From: Poriferisodalis sp965214215
GTDB taxonomy: Bacteria; Actinomycetota; Acidimicrobiia; Acidimicrobiales; Poriferisodalaceae
Length of the DNA: 64,000 bases
Assembly: GCF_965214215.1 (NCBI RefSeq)
Contig: NZ_CBDCBD010000003.1
Coordinates: forward strand, 1,426,001-1,490,000
Reading direction: 5' to 3'
Shown here: positions 24,162 to 30,775 of the stretch, piece after piece
Numbering within the stretch: the first letter of the stretch is position 1
How the letters are laid out: each line of letters starts with the position of its first letter
Notes under the pieces: generated by a model
Told to the model about the DNA's origin: nothing
Databases searched by the model: none
Seen by the model: only the letters and a program-made list of their open reading frames with translations
Translations under genes and position numbers: made by a program

Positions 24162-24769
24162 GACGTCACCGTGATGGCCTGCCGGCTGTAGGTGCTGTCG
24201 TCGAGTTGATCGACGAGTAATCCGGCCAGGGCAGAGCGGTGGATGCGACTGGTCTTGCCAGCGTTGGAAGCGGTCACGGCGCGGCGTTGGAGCTTGTCGG
24301 ACAGCACTGCGGCCCGGACGATGGTCCAGTTCGCCGCGCTGGCGCGCACGACTTCCTCTTGAGCTTGATGGTCGGCGAAGACGTTCCGCAGCATGGTCTT
24401 GAACATCAGCTTCGAGCTCATCGGAATCTGAGCCCAGCTCTCGCCGACGCCGGCTGCGGACACCACCACAAGCCGACCGACGCTATGACGGTCGACAGCG
24501 CCAAGAATGTGCTCAGTGCCGCGCGTCAGAGTCGTGCGATCCTTGAGACTCGTGCTGCCGAGGCACACGATGGCGGCATCGTGACCTGCGACAGCGTCAG
24601 CGACGACCTCGGCGTCGAAGACATCGCCACGTGACAGCGTCAACCCGGACTCCGCATTGAGTCTGTCCACGGAACGACCGAATGCCGTCGTTTCATGGCC
24701 CGTGTCGAGCGCGCTGCGGACGGCGTACTGCCCAGTCTTGCCGGTCGCCCCGAAGATGATGACGCGCAT
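24158..24769 (-). CDS. NAD(P)H-binding NmrA/SDR-like protein
   Basis: A 203-residue atypical short-chain dehydrogenase-like protein. MRVIIFGATGKTGQYAVRSALDTGHETTAFGRS contains the GxTGxxG dinucleotide-binding loop at residues 7-13. RLVVVSAAGVGESW and ANWTIVRAAVLSDKLQR are typical of NmrA/NAD(P)-binding_13 proteins, which often bind but do not turn over NAD(P)H. AAGGA precedes the ATG. It is translationally coupled to the CinA-like gene, which hints at a shared nicotinamide-nucleotide theme. Confidence 0.85.
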   Translation of the reverse strand: MRVIIFGATGKTGQYAVRSALDTGHETTAFGRSVDRLNAESGLTLSRGDVFDAEVVADAVAGHDAAIVCLGSTSLKDRTTLTRGTEHILGAVDRHSVGRLVVVSAAGVGESWAQIPMSSKLMFKTMLRNVFADHQAQEEVVRASAANWTIVRAAVLSDKLQRRAVTASNAGKTSRIHRSALAGLLVDQLDDSTYSRQAITVTS

Positions 24770-24962
24770 ATTCGTCCTTCAAATCGTCACTGCGGTGCCA
24801 ACCACCTCATCCGCGGTCGCGGTCAAGCACGCTACTGGCGAGCACGTTGTGGTCAAGGACAGCAAGGGCCACCCGTACTGGTTTGAGGGACCACCCGTTG
24901 GCCGGTAGTGGTATCGGGCGATCCACGCTTGTGGCACCGTCCTGCGATTGCGCTCGGAGTGC

Positions 24963-27422
24963 TCAGCCGATGGCGCCGGCGACGGCGAGTTCGACGATGC
25001 GGTCGTCGTCGTAGCCGAGGATGTCCCGCAGGACGTAGTCGTTGTGCTCGCCCAGGGTCGGGCCGGACCGGGTGACCGCGTGGGGCGTCGCGCTGAGTTG
25101 CAAGCGGGGCGCTTCGACGATCATGCGGTCGTGCACGGGGTGTTCGACATCCATCCAGTGGCCACGATGGATGAGCTGAGGATCGCCGAAACAGCCCAAG
25201 CCATTCTGCACGGCGTGCGCCGGGACGCCGGCGGCCTGCAGCGCCGTCTCGGCCCCTGCGGGTGTGCGCCCCGCAGCCCAGGCGCCGACGACGGCATCGA
25301 TGTCATCGCTGCGGGCGACTCGCCCGGCTGCGCCGAGACTTGCCAACTCGGCGGGAACTGCGTGGCCGTCGGCCTCGAGCACCCCGCACAGCGATTCCCA
25401 CTGCTGCTCGGTTTCGCATGCCACCGCAATCCAAGGGTCGGGTGCCTCGAGCGGGTTGTCGGCGTCGGCGTCGCCGGTGCCGCAGGGGTACATCGCATGG
25501 GGGCACACGAAGGCGTCGGCATTGCCCAGCCGAGTGGCAGCGGTGCCATTGACGGTGTGCGCGAGCACCTCGGTCGCCAGGAAGTGGATTGCCGCCTCGG
25601 CTTGCGCGAAGTCCAGGTGCTGACCGCGGCCGTCGGGATCGGCGTCGCGGGCGTCGAGCGCAGCCAGCAGCAGCGGCACAATGAACTGCGGGGTGACGTA
25701 GTCGGTGTAGGCGAGGAACGGCCCTGCCGGCGCCCGGTCCGGCCAGCCGGTCATCTCGTAGTAGCCGGTGATGGCACCGGCGAGATTGCCGAAGCCGGCG
25801 AAGGTGGCCAGCGGCCCGGTCTGGCCCATCAGGCTGGTGCTCAGCATGATCAGGTTCGGGTTGCGGGCCGACAGCGCCTCCCAGCCGATGCCCCAGTCGT
25901 CGAGGGTGCCCGGCGTGTAGGACTCCACGAAGATGTCGGCCCATTCGGCGAGATCGCAGAAAGCCTCACGGCCCTCGGCGACGTTCAGATCGATGGTGAC
26001 GCCGATCTTGCCGGCATTCAGCGTTCCGTATTGGATCGACGCATCGGGGCCCATGTCGCCCTTCAAGCCCCCGCCGCTGCCGCGTGCGGCATCGAACCGC
26101 CCCGGTCCTTCCACCTTGATGACGGTGGCGCCGAAATCGGCCAGCACCCGCGTCGTGAACGGCCCGGCATACACCCAGGTCGTGTCGAGCACCTTGATTC
26201 CTTCCAGCGGCCTGGGACTCGACGGATCTTCGTTGCGGCCCCGCAGCTGTTCGGCGGCGTCCACCAGCGCCGAGCGCGGCTTCGCCTTCACGGCGGCAGA
26301 GTCGGCACCGAGATCTGGCGGGGCGCCGAGGGGGCGAAGGGGTGTGCGGCTGGGCTTGCACCATGCCCCAGGGGCAATCACCTCGCCCAACGCGGGGTCA
26401 TCGACCGCGTCCCAATAGTTGCGCGCGTTGAAGTGCTCCACCCTCGTCAGCTCCGCGGGGGCGTACACGGGCGCGAGCAGCAGCTCGCGCTGCTGCGCCT
26501 CAGCGAAGAGTCCTGCACGGGTCCGTGTGCTGGTCAGCCGGGTGATCGCGGCTTTGGTCTGCTCGAGCTGCGCGGGCGCGACGTCAGGCTCGGTGAACAG
26601 GCGCAGACCGAAGTCGACCCAGTCCAGCGCGGCGAGATCGTCGTCGCAGCAGCCTTCGGCATGCACCCAGTCCATCAGCCGGGCGGTGAAGCGGCCGATG
26701 GTGTCGCCGAACAGCAAGGTGATCGACACGTAGCCGTCCGATGCGGGGTACACGAACTGCAGATGGAAGTTGAGCATCAAGATGCCGCCCGATGTGCGCC
26801 TGGTCGACGGGTACTGGTTGGGCGCGTGGACGACCCCGGGGAACGCCGTTTGCATCATCGCCTGCTGCGCGGAGATGTCGACATGCTGTCCGTAGCCGCT
26901 GCGGTCGCGCTGGCGCAGCGCCAGCGCCGTGCCGACCGCTGCGTGCGATCCCGCATGCAGCCAGCTCTGCGGTGCGGTGATCCGCAGCGGCGCCCGGTCG
27001 GTGTCGCCGGTGATGGCGGCGCTGCACGCAGCCGCGGCGATAGTGAGATCCGACGCCGCCCAGCCGGCCTTGGGACCGGTGCTGCCGAATGGTGTGACGG
27101 TGGTATGCACCAGCCCCGGATTGACGGCACGCAGCTCGTCGGGGTCGAGGCCCAAGCCCGGGTCGGGCGACTCGATCAGCGCATCGGCGCCGGCGACGAG
27201 CTGCAGCAGCTCGTTCCGGTCGTTGATGACACAGCTCTGCGCTCCGCGCCGCAGGTGCCACCAACCGAGCGAGGTCCCGTCGGGCCCCTGCTCGCGGTGG
27301 TCTCGTCCCCGACCATCAGGGCCTTCGACGAGGACCACTTCGGCACCCAGCGAGCTGAGGATCGAGGTGCACATCGCACCCCGGTGATCGGTGAGGTCCA
27401 GCACTCGATATGGCTTCAGCAT
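24963..27422 (-). CDS. Fused double-domain class III (CaiB/BaiF) CoA-transferase
   Basis: An 819-residue protein with two CaiB/BaiF domains. Domain 1 starts MLKPYRVLDLTDHRGAMCTSILSSLGAEVVLVEGPDG; domain 2, near residue 400, starts LEGIKVLDTTWVYAGPFTTRVLADFGATVIKVEGPGRFD. Catalytic-site positions appear as Gln in domain 1 (HVDISAQQAMM) and Glu in domain 2 (HLDFAQAEAAI). The ATG at 27422 is chosen because the domain begins there and a TAGCTT box lies 7 nt upstream; the open frame upstream is not family-like. It is divergent from the thiolase-like gene. The acyl substrate is unknown. Confidence 0.9.
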   Translation of the reverse strand: MLKPYRVLDLTDHRGAMCTSILSSLGAEVVLVEGPDGRGRDHREQGPDGTSLGWWHLRRGAQSCVINDRNELLQLVAGADALIESPDPGLGLDPDELRAVNPGLVHTTVTPFGSTGPKAGWAASDLTIAAAACSAAITGDTDRAPLRITAPQSWLHAGSHAAVGTALALRQRDRSGYGQHVDISAQQAMMQTAFPGVVHAPNQYPSTRRTSGGILMLNFHLQFVYPASDGYVSITLLFGDTIGRFTARLMDWVHAEGCCDDDLAALDWVDFGLRLFTEPDVAPAQLEQTKAAITRLTSTRTRAGLFAEAQQRELLLAPVYAPAELTRVEHFNARNYWDAVDDPALGEVIAPGAWCKPSRTPLRPLGAPPDLGADSAAVKAKPRSALVDAAEQLRGRNEDPSSPRPLEGIKVLDTTWVYAGPFTTRVLADFGATVIKVEGPGRFDAARGSGGGLKGDMGPDASIQYGTLNAGKIGVTIDLNVAEGREAFCDLAEWADIFVESYTPGTLDDWGIGWEALSARNPNLIMLSTSLMGQTGPLATFAGFGNLAGAITGYYEMTGWPDRAPAGPFLAYTDYVTPQFIVPLLLAALDARDADPDGRGQHLDFAQAEAAIHFLATEVLAHTVNGTAATRLGNADAFVCPHAMYPCGTGDADADNPLEAPDPWIAVACETEQQWESLCGVLEADGHAVPAELASLGAAGRVARSDDIDAVVGAWAAGRTPAGAETALQAAGVPAHAVQNGLGCFGDPQLIHRGHWMDVEHPVHDRMIVEAPRLQLSATPHAVTRSGPTLGEHNDYVLRDILGYDDDRIVELAVAGAIG

Positions 27423-27429
27423 CGCCGCG

Positions 27430-27435
27430 AAGCTA
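27430..27435 (-). promoter_or_regulatory. Leaderless -10 box (TAGCTT)
   Basis: TAGCTT on the minus strand, 7 nt before the ATG at 27422. Confidence 0.55.
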
Positions 27436-27611
27436 ACGCCCGCTCTCGCCGCCGGCCGACAAACCGGCGTTGGTCGTGATAGACGGCGCAGCCGGCAGGC
27501 CCGACAGCCGTGTCGAGAGCCTGCGAGGGCAGCGTCCGGGCGAGCGAGACACCGAACGCAACCCCGAGTCAGCCTTTCGCGGCGGGTTCTCATCGTCGTG
27601 GCGGCGGCGAC

Positions 27612-27617
27612 TAGCGT
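27612..27617 (+). promoter_or_regulatory. Leaderless -10 box (TAGCGT)
   Basis: TAGCGT followed by 7 nt and the GTG at 27625. The same hexamer followed by GCCGCC precedes the substrate-binding protein start at 33483. It rules against the GTG at 27616, which lies inside the box. Confidence 0.5.
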
Positions 27618-27624
27618 GCCGCCG

Positions 27625-28791
27625 GTGACGATTCGCGGCAAGGCACTCATCGCCGGGGCCTACGAGCATCCGGGCCGCGAGCTGCCCGACCGCACGCTGC
27701 CGCAGATCCATGCCGACGTAGCCGCGGGAGCGCTGGCCGATGCGGGTCTGTCGCTCGGCGACGTCGACGCCTACTACTCGGCGGGCGACGCTCCCGGATT
27801 CGGCGCGCTGTCGATGGTGGAGTACTTGGGGCTCGACTGCAGCTACATCGACGACACTGAGACTGGCGGCTCGGCGTACCTCGTGCATGTGCAGCACGCT
27901 GCGGCAGCCATTTCGGCCGGCCATGTGAATGTGGCGCTCATCACGCTGGCAGGCAAGCCCCGCACCGGCGGCGCCGGTCCGGGGGGCAGCGCCCGCTTCA
28001 GCTCGGCGCCCGAAGCAGCGTTCGAGAACCAGTTCGGCATGTCGGTGCCCGGCGGCTACGCGCTCGCCGCGGCGCGTCATATGCACGAGTTCGGCACGAC
28101 CTCTGAGCAACTCGCCGAAGTCAAGGTGGCCGCCTCGACGCACGCACAGCACAACCCGAATGCGTTTCTCCAAGATGTCGTCACGGTGGACGAAGTGGTG
28201 TCCTCGCCGCTGATCTCGGACCCGTTGCACCGGCTGGACTGCTGTGTGATCACCGACGGCGGGGGAGCACTGGTGCTGGTCAGCGAGGCCGTCGCCGCGT
28301 CGCTCGACCGTCACTGCGTTCCGGTGCTGGGCACCGGCACGTCGATCAAGCACACCTCGGGCGGGCGCATCGAGCTCACATACACCGGCGCGACACGCTC
28401 GGGCCCGCTGGCGTTGGCCGAAGCTGGCGTGACGCCCGCCGACATCGACTACGTGTCGATCTACGACAGCTTCACGATCACGGTCCTGATGACGCTGGAA
28501 GACTTGGGCTTCTGCGACAAGGGCGACGGTGGGCGCTTCGTGTCCGACGGTGCCTTGCAGTCGCCCGGAGGGGTGCTGCCGTTCAACACCGACGGCGGCG
28601 GCCTGTGCAACAACCACCCGGCCAACCGCGGCGGCATGACCAAGGTGATCGAAGCCGTGCGCCAGCTGCGCGGCGAAGCCCACGCTGCAGTGCAGGTTCC
28701 CGACTGCGAGCTGGCCCTTGCGCACGGCACCGGCGGCAGCCTCGCCACGCGCATGGGCAGCGCCACGCTCGTCATGGGGAGGTCGTCATGA
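27625..28791 (+). CDS. SCP2-thiolase-like protein lacking the nucleophilic Cys (aldolase-type)
   Basis: A 388-residue thiolase-fold protein starting VTIRGKALIAGAYEHPGRELP. Where biosynthetic and degradative thiolases have the acyl-binding Cys, this protein reads ETGGSAYLVHVQHA, with no Cys. FNTDGGGLCNNHPANRGGMTKVIEA and IYDSFTITVLMTLEDLGFC are the blocks of SCP-x/Ltp2-type proteins. In actinobacterial steroid degradation, Ltp2 acts as a retro-aldolase with a DUF35 partner, and such a partner follows here with a 4-nt overlap. An aldolase role is therefore likelier than thiolysis; the substrate is inferred. Confidence 0.82.
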   Translation: MTIRGKALIAGAYEHPGRELPDRTLPQIHADVAAGALADAGLSLGDVDAYYSAGDAPGFGALSMVEYLGLDCSYIDDTETGGSAYLVHVQHAAAAISAGHVNVALITLAGKPRTGGAGPGGSARFSSAPEAAFENQFGMSVPGGYALAAARHMHEFGTTSEQLAEVKVAASTHAQHNPNAFLQDVVTVDEVVSSPLISDPLHRLDCCVITDGGGALVLVSEAVAASLDRHCVPVLGTGTSIKHTSGGRIELTYTGATRSGPLALAEAGVTPADIDYVSIYDSFTITVLMTLEDLGFCDKGDGGRFVSDGALQSPGGVLPFNTDGGGLCNNHPANRGGMTKVIEAVRQLRGEAHAAVQVPDCELALAHGTGGSLATRMGSATLVMGRSS

Positions 28792-29207
28792 GCGAGTTGG
28801 GCCCGTTGGGGCTGCCTGTCCCGTCGCCGTACCCGAACCTTGAGACGCAGCGGTACTGGGACGCGACCGCCGAAGACCGGCTGGAGCTGCCCCGTTGCGA
28901 CAACTGCGACCACGTCGTGTGGTACCCGCGCGAACGCTGCGACCGGTGCGGCAGCACCTCGGTGACCTGGTTCGAGGCGTCAGGGCGCGGCACCGTCTAC
29001 AGCTGCACGGTCACTCGGCGCATCCCTGGCTCGTGGCGCAAGGCCGCACCGTTCGTGCTGGCATACGTCGAACTCGACGAAGGCCCCCGGTTGGTCACCA
29101 ACATCGTCGGCTGCGATCCCGAGACGGTCCACATCGGCCAATCCGTGCAGGCCGTGTTCGACCCCACCTCCGACGGCCCCGCCCTGCTCCGCTTCGCCCC
29201 AGCCTGA
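28788..29207 (+). CDS. DUF35 Zn-ribbon / OB-fold acyl-CoA-binding protein
   Basis: A 139-residue protein with an N-terminal helix (ETQRYWDATAEDRLELPRC), a zinc ribbon (CDNCDHVVWYPRERCDRCGS) and a C-terminal OB fold (GTVYSCTVTRRIPGSW, PFVLAYVELDEGPRLVTNIVG). DUF35 proteins bind acyl-CoA and partner thiolase-fold enzymes. The ATG overlaps the stop of the thiolase-like gene (ATGA), so the two products are expected in stoichiometric amounts as a complex. Confidence 0.92.
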   Translation: MSELGPLGLPVPSPYPNLETQRYWDATAEDRLELPRCDNCDHVVWYPRERCDRCGSTSVTWFEASGRGTVYSCTVTRRIPGSWRKAAPFVLAYVELDEGPRLVTNIVGCDPETVHIGQSVQAVFDPTSDGPALLRFAPA

Positions 29208-29301
29208 GCGACCGCCGCCTGAGCGACCGCCGCCTGAGTGCAGAGGCGATGGGCTGCGCGCCTCGGCGGTCAACGTGCTTGTTGTTGTCGCGGGGCCGGA
29301 C

Positions 29302-29874
29302 TCAGGCCGCCGAGTGAGCCTCTTGTCCTGCCTCGATGCGGGCGAGCCGGTCCGAGTGAGTGTCCAGAGTGGCCTCGATGCGGGTGAGCCGGTTCGAGTG
29401 AGTGTCCAGAGTGGCTTCGATGCGGGTGAGCCGGTTCGAGTGAGTGTCCAGAGTGGCCTCGATGTGTGCGAGCCGGTCGGTGTGGTTCAGCAGGATCGCA
29501 TTGACCTCCGCGGAGCGCTGGTCGATTTGAGCGAAGCGCTGATCGATTTGAGCGAAGCGCTGGTCGAACCGGGCGAATCCGGCTTGCATGTCCGAGCGCA
29601 GCGCGTCGATGTCAGAGTCGACGTCGTCGCGTACCTGGGCGATGTCGTCGCGCAGTGTGTTGAAGCCCAGCGCTGCGAGTACGAACAGGCCGCCGATCAG
29701 CGCCACGATCACCGACACCACAGCAGGCACTAGCAACGCACGCCGGACGCCGTGCTGGGCTTCGGCACGGGACCCCGGCTGCGGCGCGGCGGCTTCGCTC
29801 GCTGGGGTGCGGCTGGCGGCCGGATCGGTGGCAGCGGACCGGTCGTCGTCGGTCACGGTCGCGATCGTACCCAC
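29302..29874 (-). CDS. Single-TM coiled-coil protein with internal repeats
   Basis: A 190-residue protein: hydrophilic N-terminus, TM helix (ALLVPAVVSVIVALIGGLFVLAAL), then a coiled coil to the end. The coil contains FAQIDQR-type 7-residue repeats and three copies of a 14-residue unit (RIEATLDTHSNRLT), mirrored by 21-bp and 42-bp DNA repeats. Two starts compete: GTG at 29874 behind GGAGGAG, and GTG at 29856, 7 nt after a TACGAT box. The repeat number may vary between strains. No enzyme domain; a structural or sensing role is possible. Confidence 0.7.
   Translation of the reverse strand: MGTIATVTDDDRSAATDPAASRTPASEAAAPQPGSRAEAQHGVRRALLVPAVVSVIVALIGGLFVLAALGFNTLRDDIAQVRDDVDSDIDALRSDMQAGFARFDQRFAQIDQRFAQIDQRSAEVNAILLNHTDRLAHIEATLDTHSNRLTRIEATLDTHSNRLTRIEATLDTHSDRLARIEAGQEAHSAA
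29331..29456. repeat. Three tandem 42-bp repeats inside the coiled-coil gene
   Basis: Three consecutive near-identical 42-bp units beginning CTCGATGCGGG and ending GTCCAGAGTGGC, in frame with the 14-residue protein repeat, plus a fourth partial unit to about 29480. Confidence 0.8.
29515..29577. repeat. Three 21-bp repeats inside the coiled-coil gene
   Basis: Units of GCGCTGRTCGATTTGAGCGAA repeat in frame and encode the FAQIDQR heptads of the coiled coil. The last unit is diverged. Confidence 0.7.
29864..29869 (-). promoter_or_regulatory. Possible leaderless -10 box (TACGAT)
   Basis: TACGAT, 7 nt before the GTG at 29856. It lies inside the longer coiled-coil frame that has its own Shine-Dalgarno, so only one of the two starts is likely used. 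Confidence 0.35.
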
Positions 29875-30312
29875 GGCATCTCCTCCCGCCGGTCGCCGCT
29901 GACGCGGCACTCCGTTTGGGGGCGACCGTAGGTTCAGCGGGCCCTGCCGCCAAGCGAATTTCGGGCTCGCACCATGCGGCTGGGGGCTGGCTGCTGGCGC
30001 AGGACTCGATTCCCGTACCGCAGCAATCACTGCCCACGATCGCCCTCGAGCCCTGTGGCGCCGTCGGGCGTGCCGCTGTCGGGCGTGTCGAGTCGCAAGC
30101 CTGCAGTTGTTGAACTATTCAGTTCATCGCGCGCGAACTCAACAACTCGGCGTCTCGGCGTCTGCGGCGCGTTGCGGAACTCGCTGCCTGAGAGGCTGAG
30201 CCGATTGGCGAAGCCGTCGCCCGAGCGGCCCGTGAGCGACAGCGAACAAGAGCGGCAAACAACTGGTGCGACAGCGGACAGGTTCACCTATCCGCGCATC
30301 TTCTCAGTCAGC
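29875..30312. other. Intergenic region with inverted repeat and interspersed repeat
   Basis: A 438-nt stretch without a convincing gene. It contains a nested inverted repeat at 30106-30146 (outer arms GTTGTTGA/TCAACAAC, inner GTTC/GAAC, plus GAACT/AGTTC) and the fullest copy of an interspersed repeat at 30193-30297. Confidence 0.6.
30193..30297 (+). repeat. Interspersed intergenic repeat, full copy
   Basis: About 105 bp running from AGGCTGAGCCG to CACCTATCCGCG. Its first 50 bp recur at 19716-19765 (four mismatches), and its second part from GAACAAGAGC recurs at 44804-44921 (about 80% over 60 bp). It ends just before the 3' end of the ridA-like gene. Confidence 0.65.
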
Positions 30313-30723
30313 TCAGGGGATGATTGCGTCGACTTCGATCTCGATGACGAGGTCGGGATGGATCAGCCCGGAGACCTCGACAAGCGTCGACGCGGGTCGG
30401 ATGTCGCCGAACACCTCGCCGTGCGCACGGATGAAGTCGTCAAGCATTCCGATGTCGGTGACGAACGACCGGGTCCGCACGACGTCGCTCATCTGAGCGC
30501 CGGCCTCTGCCAGCGCTTGTGAGATCACCCCCAGCGTGTAGATGGCCTGCCCGTAGCAATCGTTCGGGTGTGCCACCCCGTCAGGACCCAGTGAGGTACT
30601 GCCCGAGACCGCTACCCAATCGCCCACGCGCACCGCCCGCGAGTATCCGGCGACAGGTTCCAGAGGCCCGCCGCTCGAAATGTTCTGCCTGTAGACGCCT
30701 GCGGCGTCGCTGCCGGTGCTCAT
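30313..30723 (-). CDS. RidA/YjgF family protein
   Basis: A 136-residue RidA-like protein. GYSRAVRVGDWVAVSGSTSLGPDG and RPASTLVEVSGLIHPDLVIEIEVDAII are the family blocks; the Arg of RPAST corresponds to the substrate-carboxylate-binding Arg of active RidA. It would deaminate reactive enamine/imine intermediates in the cytoplasm as a trimer. GAGGT precedes the ATG. It lies directly downstream of the third fused CoA-transferase on the minus strand, coordinates decreasing, as a separate small gene. Confidence 0.9.
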   Translation of the reverse strand: MSTGSDAAGVYRQNISSGGPLEPVAGYSRAVRVGDWVAVSGSTSLGPDGVAHPNDCYGQAIYTLGVISQALAEAGAQMSDVVRTRSFVTDIGMLDDFIRAHGEVFGDIRPASTLVEVSGLIHPDLVIEIEVDAIIP

Positions 30724-30775
30724 GGTGACCTCACTCTGGCTGTGTTTGGTTCGGTGGATCGCTGATGGGGTGTCG

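Noticed and set aside
24762..24908. Plus-strand ORF ending HVVVKDSKGHPYWFEGPP upstream of the NmrA-like gene
   Set aside because: The sequence looks partly protein-like but overlaps the SD and start of the opposite gene, has no SD of its own and matches no family I know.
24963..27479. Very long plus-strand ORF antisense to the fused CoA-transferase
   Set aside because: Typical GC-rich antisense shadow; the minus-strand frame has two complete CaiB/BaiF domains.
29331..29577. Regular repeats resembling a CRISPR array
   Set aside because: The units are directly adjacent without unique spacers and are in frame with coiled-coil repeats.
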